A DNA stretch of 64,000 bases from Hydrogenophaga palleronii_A (GTDB lineage Bacteria > Pseudomonadota > Gammaproteobacteria > Burkholderiales > Burkholderiaceae_C), in assembly GCF_031457455.1 (NCBI RefSeq), contig NZ_JAVDWU010000001.1, positions 744,001 through 808,000 on the forward strand. Direction: 5' to 3'. Positions within the stretch are counted from its first letter, which is position 1. Each line of letters opens with the position of its first letter. Positions 1 to 8,011 of the stretch are shown here, piece by piece. The notes beneath the pieces were generated by a model. That model made no database searches. It saw nothing but the letters and a program-made list of their open reading frames with translations, and was not told where the DNA came from. The position numbers were made by a program, and so were the translations under genes.

Positions 1-120
1 AATTGGGTATGTTCGTTCTACTCAGCAGAACCTGCCAACCACTGCAATGGCAATGAAGACTATGCGACATTTGGCCGCCTCTTGCTCAGGACTGGCGCAG
101 CTGTTTCTTGTGTTGCCGAT

Positions 121-141
121 TGGCGCAAAATGGCGCAAAAT
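121..141. promoter_or_regulatory. Tandem 10-bp repeat upstream of the toxin-antitoxin pair
   Basis: TGGCGCAAAA occurs twice in direct tandem (121-130 and 131-140), about 20 bases before the antitoxin start. Toxin-antitoxin operons are usually autoregulated by the antitoxin at repeated sites just upstream, so this is a candidate operator. That role is inferred from position only. I see nothing else identifiable in bases 1-120. Confidence 0.35.
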
Positions 142-162
142 GCCCCATACAGGAGATTCGCC

Positions 163-507
163 ATGTCCAACGTTGCCCACTCGTTTGCGTCCGTGAAACT
201 GCCCGCCGCCTTGGTGCAGCAGGCCCGAGAGGCGGCCCAGCCGCAGCGCCGCTCGGTGGCTGGTCAGATTGAATACTGGGCCACCCTTGGGCGCATTGCC
301 GACGAAACCGGCCTCACCGTGCAAGAGGCTCGCGAGGCGATTGCACTTTACGACGCCCGCCACAGTTCCCCGGCAGACGATGAGTCGATCGACGCGATTG
401 AAGCGCGTTTCATGGCCGCAGAGTCCACCGGTCGCCTGGCCCAGGCGGTGCGCGACACCGTGCTGGCCAACCGCCTCAAGGCCGCGCCTTCCCGCCACGC
501 CGCCTGA
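163..507 (+). CDS. ParD-like antitoxin of a zeta-type toxin-antitoxin pair
   Basis: 114-residue protein, the first gene of a two-gene unit. The N-terminal part (SFASVKLPAALVQQAREAA) followed by RRSVAGQIEYWATLGRIADE resembles the ribbon-helix-helix-like 'ParD-like' antitoxin family, in which the N-terminus binds DNA and the C-terminal tail is thought to neutralise the toxin. I chose the ATG at 163 because AGGAG lies 8 bases upstream (151-155); an in-frame start at 82 lacks such a site and would place coding sequence over the tandem repeat. The stop is 12 bases before the zeta-type kinase gene, so the two are probably co-transcribed. Family assignment is from sequence character and context. Confidence 0.75.
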   Translation: MSNVAHSFASVKLPAALVQQAREAAQPQRRSVAGQIEYWATLGRIADETGLTVQEAREAIALYDARHSSPADDESIDAIEARFMAAESTGRLAQAVRDTVLANRLKAAPSRHAA

Positions 508-519
508 CGCCACGATCCT

Positions 520-1137
520 TTGGCCGCTCCGGTTTTTTACCTGCTGGCCGGGCCCAACGGCGCGGGCAAGTCCACGCTCTATCGCAGTGCGGTGGCCCAG
601 GGCCTGATTCCGGCCGATGCCGAATTCGTCAATGCCGACCTGCACGAGGCGGCCCATTTGCAGCATGTGGCCGATGCCGCAGAGCGTTCGCGCCAGGCGC
701 GCCAATGGACGGATGCGCGGCGGGCGCAGTGTATTGCCGACGGCCGCTCGTTCGCCAGCGAGACGGTGTTTTCTCACACCTCCAAGCTGGACCTGATGGC
801 CGCGGCCAGGCGCGCCGGGTTCAGCGTGGTGCTGCTGGTGGTGTGCGTGGAAGACCCGCAACAGCTGATTGAGCGCGTGAATCAGCGGGTGGAGGAAGGT
901 GGCCACCCTGTGCCGCCCGAGCGCATTCTGGCGCGTTACCCGCGCACGGTGCGCCACCTGAGTGTGGCGGTGCGGCGGGCCGATCTGGCCTTGCTGTACG
1001 ACACGTCTCAACCACCGGGCCAGGTGTATCAGCCCCCGCGCATGGTGGCGCGGCTGCGCGGTGGCGAGCTGGTGTGGCAGGCAGATCCGCTGCCGGCCTG
1101 GGCTCGCCGGGTGGTGTCGCCTGAACCGATGCGCTGA
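520..1137 (+). CDS. Zeta-toxin-family P-loop kinase
   Basis: 205 residues. A Walker A motif GPNGAGKST sits at residues 11-19, followed by VNADLHE with Asp40 in the place of the zeta-family catalytic acid, then FASETVFSH near residue 85, a segment typical of zeta toxins and related AAA-type kinases. Characterised zeta toxins phosphorylate UDP-N-acetylglucosamine and block wall synthesis; the substrate here is unknown. The start is TTG at 520, directly before the hydrophobic strand that leads into the P-loop. It follows a ParD-like antitoxin gene by 12 bases. A housekeeping nucleotide kinase is an alternative, but the pairing with an antitoxin-like gene argues for a toxin. Confidence 0.8.
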   Translation: MAAPVFYLLAGPNGAGKSTLYRSAVAQGLIPADAEFVNADLHEAAHLQHVADAAERSRQARQWTDARRAQCIADGRSFASETVFSHTSKLDLMAAARRAGFSVVLLVVCVEDPQQLIERVNQRVEEGGHPVPPERILARYPRTVRHLSVAVRRADLALLYDTSQPPGQVYQPPRMVARLRGGELVWQADPLPAWARRVVSPEPMR

Positions 1138-1167
1138 GCGAGCACCTGCAAAAAGGCCCTTGACCAC

Positions 1168-2085
1168 TCAGGCCGGCAAGGTGTGCAGGGGGATGTCGTT
1201 GGCTGCTGCCAGTTTGTCGAGTTGCTTGCGTGTCTGGCCAGCGAAGAAGCTGGCGATGGATGCATGGGTCTGTGGCTGGAACATGGCGCGGAGATCCGTC
1301 ATAGGCACACCCGCCACCCTGCACAGGGCGGCCGCAAAGTGCGGCTCCAGTGCGGCCACCGCCACGCGTCCGCCTTTGCAGGCATACACCCGGTAGCCCG
1401 CATGGGCGCCGCCCACTGCGCCGGTGGGCTGGGTCAGGCCCCAGGTTCGCGGCAGGGCCAACCAGGCGGCAGCGTCTGACAGCGCCACTTCCTGAAAACT
1501 GCCTTTGCCGCTGGTGCGCTGGTTCAACACCGCCTTCAGTGCGGCTTCGCTCGCCATCAGAGCGCCGCCCATGTCTGCAAACAGGGTGGCGGGCAGGCTC
1601 ATGTCGTTGACCAGGCCGGCCTCGGCCAGGTAGGTCAGGTCGTGCCCAGGCTCTTCGGCGCGCGCGCCGGGTGCACCCACAATGGCCACGACAGACAGTT
1701 GCGGGTAGACCTTGTGCAGCGCCTTCCAGCCCAGGCCCAGCTTGGCCAGCGCCGAGGGGCGGAAAGAGGTCAGCAGCAGGTCGGTGCGGGCCAGCTCCTG
1801 GTGCAGCCGGGCCTGGCCCTTGTCGGTCTTCAGATCGATGCTCAGTACCTTGATGCCCTGGTGCAGCGTGGCGTAGGCGGTCGGGTTGTACTGGCCCATG
1901 GGGTCGCCACTGGTGCCGGCGGGCGTACCTTTGGGGCCGGGCGGCTCGGCTTTGATGCAGGTAGCGCCCATGGCATGGAGGCGCATGAACGCGGCTGGGC
2001 CGGGCAGGTTGAGCGCCAGGCTCAAGACGCGGACGCCGCGCAGGGGCTTGAGGGGTTTGGACGTGGCAGGGGAGGGTGTGGACAT
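1168..2085 (-). CDS. CaiB/BaiF (family III) CoA-transferase, short form
   Basis: 305 residues. The N-terminus LRGVRVLSLALNLPGPAAF and the GHDLTYLAEAG segment around residue 145 are characteristic of family III CoA-transferases and alpha-methylacyl-CoA racemases; the Asp in GHD matches the catalytic aspartate of the family. Members usually have 360-400 residues, so this is short, ending soon after the QLDKLAAANDIPLHTLPA region. The racemase and CoA-transferase activities cannot be separated by eye. It stands alone: convergent with the toxin gene on one side and separated from pobA by a repeat-filled gap on the other. Confidence 0.8.
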   Translation of the reverse strand: MSTPSPATSKPLKPLRGVRVLSLALNLPGPAAFMRLHAMGATCIKAEPPGPKGTPAGTSGDPMGQYNPTAYATLHQGIKVLSIDLKTDKGQARLHQELARTDLLLTSFRPSALAKLGLGWKALHKVYPQLSVVAIVGAPGARAEEPGHDLTYLAEAGLVNDMSLPATLFADMGGALMASEAALKAVLNQRTSGKGSFQEVALSDAAAWLALPRTWGLTQPTGAVGGAHAGYRVYACKGGRVAVAALEPHFAAALCRVAGVPMTDLRAMFQPQTHASIASFFAGQTRKQLDKLAAANDIPLHTLPA

Positions 2086-2168
2086 GGCTGTACCGGTTGA
2101 CGTTCACGTCAATGTACAGCCAAGCTCAAACGGACAGAGGCAAGGCGGCGACAGCGGCGGACATACCC

Positions 2169-2267
2169 TCCGGAGCGAAATGCCCCTGATCCAGCGACAC
2201 CCAGGATCCGGCTCTGCCGGTCCGAAGGTGTGCCCCCTGGAGGGGGTGAAGCCGCAGGCGGCGCGGG
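2169..2267 (+). repeat. Dispersed intergenic repeat, copy A
   Basis: Begins with TCCGGAGCGAAATGCCCC and runs through CCGGCTCTGCCGGTCCGAAG to CCCCCTGGAGGGGGTGAAGC and GGCGGCGCGGGA. It is a diverged version of the copy that follows immediately, with the same order of parts: a GGAGCGAA head, an internal CCGGC..GCCGG hairpin, then the CCCCCT/AGGGGG palindrome. It lies between the CoA-transferase start and the pobA stop. There is no open frame, transposase or target duplication. Confidence 0.75.
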
Positions 2268-2280
2268 AGTGGATCTATCT

Positions 2281-2385
2281 TTCCGGAGCGAAGTGCCCCC
2301 GTCCAGAGATACCGTGGAACCGGCTTTGCCGGGCCACTGGTATCGCCCCCTCGAGGGGGTGGCGCGAAGCGACGCGGGGGTGGGC
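2281..2385 (+). repeat. Dispersed intergenic repeat, copy B
   Basis: Head TTCCGGAGCGAAGTGCCCC, then CCAGAGATACCGT, CCGGCTTTGCCGG, CTGGTATCGCCCCCTCGAGG and a GCGCGAAGCGACGCG hairpin. About 100 bases, ending four bases before the pobA stop codon. It matches, in reverse complement, the copy at 20609-20713 almost base for base in the parts CCAGAGATACCGT, CCGGCTTTGCCGG and CTGGTATCGCCCCCT. It could act as a 3'-end stem-loop for pobA mRNA. Confidence 0.85.
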
Positions 2386-2388
2386 CTG

Positions 2389-3576
2389 CTACTGGCCAAA
2401 GTCCAGCGGCAAGCCCACGTAGTTCTCAGCCAGCGTGCGGGATGCGGCCTCCGATCGAACCAGGTATTCCAGCTCGGCTTCCTGCACCTTCTGGCCAAAG
2501 CCTTCGGTGTCGGGGAAGCGGTGCATCAGGCTGGTGAGCCACCAGCTGAAGCGCTCCGCGCGCCAGACGCGGGCCAGCGCTTTCTGTGAGTAGTTGTCGA
2601 TGCCGGCATCGGTGTGCTCGATGTAGTGCTCGGTCAGCGCATTGGCCAGGTACTTCACGTCGCTGGCAGCCAGGTTCAGGCCCTTGGCGCCGGTGGGTGG
2701 CACGATGTGCGCGGCGTCGCCAGCGAGGAACAGGCGGCCAAAGCGCATGGGCTCAGCCACAAAGCTGCGCAGGGGCGCGATGCTTTTTTCGATGCTGGGG
2801 CCGGTGATGATGCGCGAGGCCATTTCAGGGTCCAGCCGCAGGCGAAGCTCGTCCCAGAAGCGCTGGTCGCTCCAGTCTTCGACCTTGTCGTCCAGCGGGC
2901 ACTGCACGTAGTAGCGGCTGCGGGTAAGGCTGCGCATGGAGCACAGCGCAAAACCACGCTCGTGATTGGCGTACACGATGGCGTGTGAAGAAACGGGAGG
3001 CACGTCGGCCAGCACGCCCAGCCAGCCAAAGGGGTACACCTTTTCGTATTCGCGAATGGCGTCGCGCGGCACGCTGGCGCGGCACACACCATGGAAGCCG
3101 TCGCAGCCGGCGATGAAGTCGCAGCTGATTTCTTTGGACTGGCTGTCCACTTCGTATTTCACCGTGGGCGTCTTTCCGTCGAAATCGTGGATGCTGACGT
3201 TCGCTGCGCTGTAGATGGTGGTCAGGCCAGCGGCGGCACGTGCCTCCATGAGGTCGCGCGTGACCTCGGTCTGGCCATAGGCGGTGACCACGCTGCCGCC
3301 GGTGAGGCCGGTTACGTCAATGGGGTGACGGGTGTTCTTGTAGACCAACTCGATGCTGTGGTGCACCGTGCCTTCGCTGGCCACGCGCTGGCCCACACCC
3401 GCTTCATGCAGCAGGTCCACGGTAATCTGTTCCAGAATGCCGGCACGGATGCGGCCGAGCACGTAGTCCGGGCTCTGTCGCTCGATGATGATGTTGTCGA
3501 TGCCGGCCTTGTGCAGCAACTGGCCGAGCAGCAGGCCGGAGGGGCCTGCGCCAATGATGGCAACCTGGGTTTTCAT
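2389..3576 (-). CDS. pobA: 4-hydroxybenzoate 3-monooxygenase
   Basis: 395 residues, the normal size. It hydroxylates 4-hydroxybenzoate to protocatechuate using FAD and NAD(P)H in the cytosol. Visible motifs: the N-terminal FAD-binding GAGPSG at residues 9-14, the substrate-recognition stretch ERQSPDYVLGRIRAG, the DG motif in FIAGCDGFHG, and GDAAHIVPPTGAKGLN binding the FAD pyrophosphate and ribityl chain. The start at 3576 has AGGAGA just upstream; a longer frame exists upstream but adds non-homologous sequence across the promoter. It is divergent from an IclR-family regulator and close to a branched-chain-type ABC importer, suggesting hydroxybenzoate uptake and breakdown. Confidence 0.95.
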   Translation of the reverse strand: MKTQVAIIGAGPSGLLLGQLLHKAGIDNIIIERQSPDYVLGRIRAGILEQITVDLLHEAGVGQRVASEGTVHHSIELVYKNTRHPIDVTGLTGGSVVTAYGQTEVTRDLMEARAAAGLTTIYSAANVSIHDFDGKTPTVKYEVDSQSKEISCDFIAGCDGFHGVCRASVPRDAIREYEKVYPFGWLGVLADVPPVSSHAIVYANHERGFALCSMRSLTRSRYYVQCPLDDKVEDWSDQRFWDELRLRLDPEMASRIITGPSIEKSIAPLRSFVAEPMRFGRLFLAGDAAHIVPPTGAKGLNLAASDVKYLANALTEHYIEHTDAGIDNYSQKALARVWRAERFSWWLTSLMHRFPDTEGFGQKVQEAELEYLVRSEAASRTLAENYVGLPLDFGQ

Positions 3577-3699
3577 GAGGGTGTCTCCTGGGCGTGTGGC
3601 CTGAAAGCTTGTGCGAATGAGATTCGACGGCAAGGGCGCCGCGACCTGCATGCAGCTTAGGCAGAGGGACCCGTGCGGGCAATGGCTTGCAGGCGGCGC

Positions 3700-3727
3700 T
3701 GCGCGATCTACGGATGCTTTGCGCGAT
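3700..3727. promoter_or_regulatory. Direct repeat TGCGCGAT x2 in the pobA/regulator intergenic region
   Basis: TGCGCGAT occurs at 3700-3707 and 3720-3727, two helical turns apart start to start, in the region between pobA and the divergent IclR-type gene. IclR-family regulators of aromatic catabolism such as PcaU and PobR bind repeated 10-bp elements spaced by helical turns. Candidate operator; not demonstrated. Confidence 0.4.
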
Positions 3728-3757
3728 GAACGCACAATCTGCCATCGCTTGGCCATA

Positions 3758-4549
3758 ATGGCGCCCATGGACACCCACCCGCACCCCATCGCAAAGGCAG
3801 ACTTCATCGAGGGCATGGCCAAGGGCATGGCCGTGCTGGAGAGCTTCGACACCGAACGCCAGCGGCTGAACGCCACGCAGGCCGCCGAGCGTGCGGGCCT
3901 GACGCGGGCCGCAGCGCGCCGGCATCTGCTCACGCTGGCACACCTGGGCTACCTGGACACCGACGGCAGCCACTACTGGTTGTCTGCCAAGGTGCTGCGG
4001 TTTTCCGGCAGCTACCTGGCTTCAGCGCGCTTGCCCCGGCTGCTGCAGCCCACGCTCAACCGCCTGGCCGCGCAAACGCGCGAGTCGTTCTCAGCGGTGG
4101 TGCTGGACGGTGACGAGGTGGTGATCGTGGCGCGCAGTGCTTCTGTGGGCGGGCAGCGGCTCATGGCTTACGGGTTGCACCTGGGCGCACGCTTGCCGGT
4201 GCATGCCACATCCACCGGGCGGGTGCTGCTGGCGGGCTTGCCGCGCAGCACTTTTTCAGCCTGGCTCAAGGGGCGCGAACTGGCCCGGCTCACGCCCAAG
4301 ACCACGGTGGACCACAAGGGCTTGCGTGCGGAGGTGGAGCGCGTGCGGCGAGACGATTTCTGCGTGGCGAGTGAAGAACACGAACTGGGCGTGCATGCAT
4401 TGGCGGTGCCGTTGCGCAGCATGCAGGGCAAGACCGTGGCCGCGCTCAACGTGGTGGCTTCGCCTGACCGGTTGGAGGCACAGACGCTACAGACCGACCT
4501 GCTGCCCCTGCTGCTGGACGCGGCCAGAGAACTGCGCCCCCTGCTGTGA
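3758..4549 (+). CDS. IclR-family regulator, probably of pobA (PobR/PcaU type)
   Basis: 263 residues from the ATG at 3758; a second in-frame ATG at 3767 is equally possible, and neither has a clear ribosome site. The N-terminal winged helix (residues about 15-80) contains LNATQAAERAGLTRAAARRH, the helix-turn-helix of IclR regulators. The C-terminal effector domain shows PVHATSTGRVLLAGL and ASEEHELGVHALAVPL, signatures of the PobR/PcaU/PcaR subgroup. Such proteins activate protocatechuate-pathway genes in response to the aromatic acid. Divergent orientation to pobA and the repeat between them support that target. It converges on the livF gene with a 15-base gap. Confidence 0.85.
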   Translation: MAPMDTHPHPIAKADFIEGMAKGMAVLESFDTERQRLNATQAAERAGLTRAAARRHLLTLAHLGYLDTDGSHYWLSAKVLRFSGSYLASARLPRLLQPTLNRLAAQTRESFSAVVLDGDEVVIVARSASVGGQRLMAYGLHLGARLPVHATSTGRVLLAGLPRSTFSAWLKGRELARLTPKTTVDHKGLRAEVERVRRDDFCVASEEHELGVHALAVPLRSMQGKTVAALNVVASPDRLEAQTLQTDLLPLLLDAARELRPLL

Positions 4550-4564
4550 CCTTTGTCGGCTGCG

Positions 4565-5278
4565 TCACACGCCCAGGTACTGTTCCAGCAACTCCGGTGT
4601 TTCCAGCAGTTTGCTGGTGGCGCCATCAAACACCACCTCGCCCTTGACCAGAATCACGTTGCGGTCGGTGATCTGGGTGACGTGTTTCCAGTTCTTGTCG
4701 ACGATCACGCTGCTGATGCCGGATTCGCGAATCAGGCCGCAGATGCGCCAGATCTCGCGGGCGATCAACGGGGCCAGGCCTTCGGTCGCTTCGTCGAGGA
4801 TGAGCAGGTCCGGGTTGGTCATCAGCGCGCGGCCGATGGTGAGCATCTGCTGCTCGCCACCGCTGAGCTGCTGGCCCCCGTGGTTCAGGCGCTCGGCCAG
4901 GCGCGGGAAGGTTTCCAGCACGCGCTCGTAGGTCCAGTCGCGCTGCCCCTTGGTGCCTGCGCGTGCCGACATGACCAGGTTTTCCTTCACGCTGAGGTTG
5001 CCGAAGATGCCGCGACCTTCTGGCACGTAAGCGATGCCCTGGCGGGCCACTTCGAAAGTGGGGGCGCCGGTCATGGCCTTGCCCTTGACGTGCACGCTGC
5101 CGCCACTGGGTTTGACGATGCCCATCAGCGATTTCAGCAACGTGGTCTTGCCCATGCCGTTGCGCCCCATCAGGCCGATGGTCTGCCCGGGCGCGACTGT
5201 GAAGTCGATGCCGCGCAGGATGTGGCTGGCGCCATAGTGGGTGTGCAGGCCCTTGGCTTCGATCAGGGGGTGGCTCAT
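4565..5278 (-). CDS. livF: Branched-chain-type ABC transporter ATPase, LivF
   Basis: 237 residues. ATP-binding subunit of a HAAT-family importer, at the cytoplasmic face. Walker A GRNGMGKT at 38-45, the signature LSGGEQQML, and Walker B LLILDEAT are intact. The start ATG at 5278 is one base after the livG stop, so the two are translationally coupled. It is the last gene of the minus-strand operon binding protein-livH-livM-livG-livF. Next to pobA the likely cargo is an aromatic acid rather than an amino acid; that is inference. Confidence 0.92.
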   Translation of the reverse strand: MSHPLIEAKGLHTHYGASHILRGIDFTVAPGQTIGLMGRNGMGKTTLLKSLMGIVKPSGGSVHVKGKAMTGAPTFEVARQGIAYVPEGRGIFGNLSVKENLVMSARAGTKGQRDWTYERVLETFPRLAERLNHGGQQLSGGEQQMLTIGRALMTNPDLLILDEATEGLAPLIAREIWRICGLIRESGISSVIVDKNWKHVTQITDRNVILVKGEVVFDGATSKLLETPELLEQYLGV

Positions 5279-5279
5279 G

Positions 5280-6041
5280 TCAGTGCTCCTCGCCCAGGTA
5301 GGCAGCTTGGACGCCTGCATCGGCTCGCACTTCGGCGGGTGTTCCGGTGGCAATGACCTGGCCGTTGACCATCACGGTGAGCTGGTCCGCCAGGGTGAAC
5401 ACCGCGTCCATGTCGTGTTCCACCAGCATCATGGCGTGGTCCTTCTTGATCCGGAGCAGCAGGGCCACCATGCTTTCGGCTTCGGCCTGCCCCATGCCGG
5501 CCAGGGGTTCGTCCAGCAGCAGCACCGTGGGTTCGGTGGCCAGGGTCATGGCGATCTCCAGCTGGCGCTGTTCGCCGTGGCTGATGGTGGCGGCCACGGT
5601 GTGGGCGCGTGCGGTCAGGCCCGCCAGTTCCAGAGCACGTTCACAGCGCTCATTCACGCCCGGCATGGCGCTGGCCGAAGACAACCAGCGCAGCGGGTTC
5701 CAGGGGCCGTGCCGCTCGCGCGACTGCGCGGCCAGGCGAACGTTGTCCCACACGGTGAAGGGCAAAAAAATGTTGGTCTTCTGGTAGCTGCGCCCCAGGC
5801 CCAGGCGGGAGATGGTTTCCGGCTTCTTGCCGGCGGTATGCGCGCCGTTGAGCGTGATCTGCCCAATGGTGGGGGGCAGGTCGCCAGAGAGCAGGTTGGT
5901 CAGCGTGGACTTGCCTGCGCCGTTGGGTCCGATGACAGCGTGGATGCGGTCACGGAACAGATCGACAGATACGTCGTTGACGGCCGCCAAGCCACCGAAC
6001 CGTTTGGTGAGGTGCTGGGCAGAAAGAAGCAGGTCGCTCAT
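5280..6041 (-). CDS. livG: Branched-chain-type ABC transporter ATPase, LivG
   Basis: 253 residues. Second ATPase of the importer. Walker A GPNGAGKS at 38-45, the Q-loop region SYQKTNIF, the signature ISHGEQRQLEIA (with His in place of the usual Gly, common in LivG) and Walker B VLLLDEPLAGM are all present. The C-terminal tail VRADAGVQAAYLGEEH is the BCA_ABC_TP_C extension typical of this family. Its start overlaps the livM stop by four bases. Confidence 0.92.
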   Translation of the reverse strand: MSDLLLSAQHLTKRFGGLAAVNDVSVDLFRDRIHAVIGPNGAGKSTLTNLLSGDLPPTIGQITLNGAHTAGKKPETISRLGLGRSYQKTNIFLPFTVWDNVRLAAQSRERHGPWNPLRWLSSASAMPGVNERCERALELAGLTARAHTVAATISHGEQRQLEIAMTLATEPTVLLLDEPLAGMGQAEAESMVALLLRIKKDHAMMLVEHDMDAVFTLADQLTVMVNGQVIATGTPAEVRADAGVQAAYLGEEH

Positions 6042-7033
6042 GGCGTGTCCCCGCGCTTGCCAAAAAGGCGTTCACCCAGGCCCAGCAGTCCGCGGGGCGC
6101 CACCAGCACCACCAGCACAATGAAGCCGCCCATCAACAACTGCCAGTGCTTGGTGAGGTCCTTGAAAAAGTGCATCACATACTCGAACGCAAAAGCGCCC
6201 ACGATGGCCCCGGCAAAGTTGCCCATGCCGCCCAGAATGATCATCATGATCGCGTGAGCGCTCATGTGAAAGCCCATGAGTTCGGGGTTCACGTAGCCGG
6301 TTTGTGCCGCCCACAGGAAGCCTGCCACGCCAGCCAGCGTGCCGGCCAGGGTGAAGGCGGCGAGCTTGTAGCCGAAGGTGCCGTAGCCCACGGCCCGCAT
6401 GCGGTGTTCGTTCACGCGGATGCCCGCCAGCACACGGCCGAACGGCGAGAACAGCAGGCGCCGCAGGAACAGGTACACCAGCACCAGCACCAGCAGCGTG
6501 AAATAGAAGAAGGTGGTCTTGTTTTCCAGGTCGATCACTTGCCAGCCGAAGATGGAGGCATCAGGCCGGAAGTAGACGTAGATGCCGTCCGAGCCGCCCA
6601 GCGTCTTGTTGTCGAAGAACAGGAAGAAGATCATCTGGGCGAAGGCCATCGTCACCATGATGAAGTAGATGCCATGGGTGCGCACGACGAAGAAGCCGAT
6701 GATCAGTGCCGCCAGGCCCGCGCCCAGCGCAGACACGGGCAAGGCCCACCACAGGCTGATGGGCGCATCTGCTGGCGTGAGGAAGGCCAGTGCATAGCCA
6801 GCGAGCCCGAAGTAGGCCGCATGCCCCAGCGAAACCAGGCCGGTGACGCCTTGCAGCAGGTCCAGACTCATCGCGAAGATCGCCAGGATCATCATCTGCG
6901 AGAGCATCTGGAGGTAGAAGTCGGAGCCGGTGAGCGGCACGAACGGGAACACGGCCAGTGCCACTGCGCCGAGCGCCAGCAGCATCTGCACGCCCTGGGG
7001 CAGTTTTTCGAGTTGGGCTTTGGGGGAACTCAT
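6038..7033 (-). CDS. livM: Branched-chain-type ABC transporter permease, LivM
   Basis: 331 residues, hydrophobic throughout with about eight to ten membrane segments. The LDLLQGVTGLVSLGHAAYFG stretch and GMGNFAGAIVGAF are hallmarks of LivM permeases. It forms the translocation channel with LivH. It ends with a four-base overlap into livG and begins seven bases after the livH stop, confirming a tight operon. Confidence 0.92.
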   Translation of the reverse strand: MSSPKAQLEKLPQGVQMLLALGAVALAVFPFVPLTGSDFYLQMLSQMMILAIFAMSLDLLQGVTGLVSLGHAAYFGLAGYALAFLTPADAPISLWWALPVSALGAGLAALIIGFFVVRTHGIYFIMVTMAFAQMIFFLFFDNKTLGGSDGIYVYFRPDASIFGWQVIDLENKTTFFYFTLLVLVLVYLFLRRLLFSPFGRVLAGIRVNEHRMRAVGYGTFGYKLAAFTLAGTLAGVAGFLWAAQTGYVNPELMGFHMSAHAIMMIILGGMGNFAGAIVGAFAFEYVMHFFKDLTKHWQLLMGGFIVLVVLVAPRGLLGLGERLFGKRGDTP

Positions 7034-7040
7034 CTGGGTC

Positions 7041-7904
7041 CTATTGCTTGAACAGACCTTCGGGCTTGTACAAAAGCACCCCGGCCATCAGCATGTACAC
7101 CGCCATGCCCGCTATCTGCGGCACCAGCACCTTGCCGAAGGTGTCCACCAGGCCCACCAGCAGCGCCGCCACCAGGGCACCGCGCACCGAGCCGATGCCA
7201 CCGATCACCACCACCACGAAGCACATGATCAATACCGAACTGCCCATGCCGGGGTAAACGCTGGCAATGGGCGAAGCAATCATGCCGGCGATGGCGGCCA
7301 GCGCCACACCGAGCGCGAACACCACGCCATGGATGAGCCGGATATTGATGCCGAGCGCTTCGGTCATTTCGCGGTTGAAGGCACCGGCCCGGATCTTCAT
7401 GCCCAGGCGGGTTTTGGAGATCAACAGGTACAACCCCAGCGCCAGCGCGATGCAGACGCCCGACATGACCAGCCGGTAGACCGGGTAGGAGAGGTTATCG
7501 GTCAGCGGGACGGACCAATTCAACATCTCCGGCACTTGCACCGCGTGCACGTCGTCACCCCAGAAAATGGAGCGCATTTCTTCAAAGATGTAGATCAAGC
7601 CAAAGGTGAGCAAGACCTGATCGAGGTGGTCGCGGTGATAGAAATGCCTGAACAGCAGCCATTCCAGCAGCCAGCCCAGCACCACTGCAATCAAGGTGCC
7701 CACAATGATTGCCAGCACCAGACTGCCCAGCTGTGAGGCGAGGAACCAGGCCAGGTAGGCACCCAGCATGTAGAAGCTGCCGTGCGCGAGGTTGACCACG
7801 CCCATGATGCCGAAGATCAGGGTCAGGCCCGCCGCGAGCATGAACAGCAACAGGCCGTATTGCAGGCTGTTGAGCAGTTGGATCAGGAAGTTGGCGAAAT
7901 CCAT
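7041..7904 (-). CDS. livH: Branched-chain-type ABC transporter permease, LivH
   Basis: 287 residues. Multi-pass membrane permease; the segment LIFGIMGVVNLAHGSFYMLG near residue 30 is diagnostic of LivH. I start at the ATG at 7904 (MDFANFLIQLLNSLQYG); an upstream in-frame start would add a Pro-rich stretch unlike the family and bring the gene close to the terminator at 7942-7978. It is the first permease gene after the binding-protein gene, from which it is separated by that intrinsic terminator. Confidence 0.9.
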   Translation of the reverse strand: MDFANFLIQLLNSLQYGLLLFMLAAGLTLIFGIMGVVNLAHGSFYMLGAYLAWFLASQLGSLVLAIIVGTLIAVVLGWLLEWLLFRHFYHRDHLDQVLLTFGLIYIFEEMRSIFWGDDVHAVQVPEMLNWSVPLTDNLSYPVYRLVMSGVCIALALGLYLLISKTRLGMKIRAGAFNREMTEALGINIRLIHGVVFALGVALAAIAGMIASPIASVYPGMGSSVLIMCFVVVVIGGIGSVRGALVAALLVGLVDTFGKVLVPQIAGMAVYMLMAGVLLYKPEGLFKQ

Positions 7905-7941
7905 GGGGCAGGGGCGTTGGACAGGTGCTGGACACGCGTGC

Positions 7942-7978
7942 AAAAAACAGACCAGCGCCGTTCAAGCGCTGGTCTGCG
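7942..7978 (-). terminator. Intrinsic terminator between the binding-protein gene and livH
   Basis: On the minus strand a perfect 10-bp stem (AGACCAGCGC / GCGCTGGTCT, 7949-7958 with 7966-7975) with a seven-base loop is followed by a run of six U. It lies 34 bases after the binding-protein stop and before livH, within the operon. Partial readthrough would give far more binding protein than membrane subunits. Confidence 0.85.
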
Positions 7979-8011
7979 GCACACGGTCGCGTGGAAAAAA
8001 CGCGAGGACTC

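Noticed and set aside
821..2107. 428-codon minus-strand frame over the zeta and CoA-transferase genes
   Set aside because: Pro/Ala/Arg-rich, out of frame with the real CoA-transferase gene, and overlaps the toxin gene.
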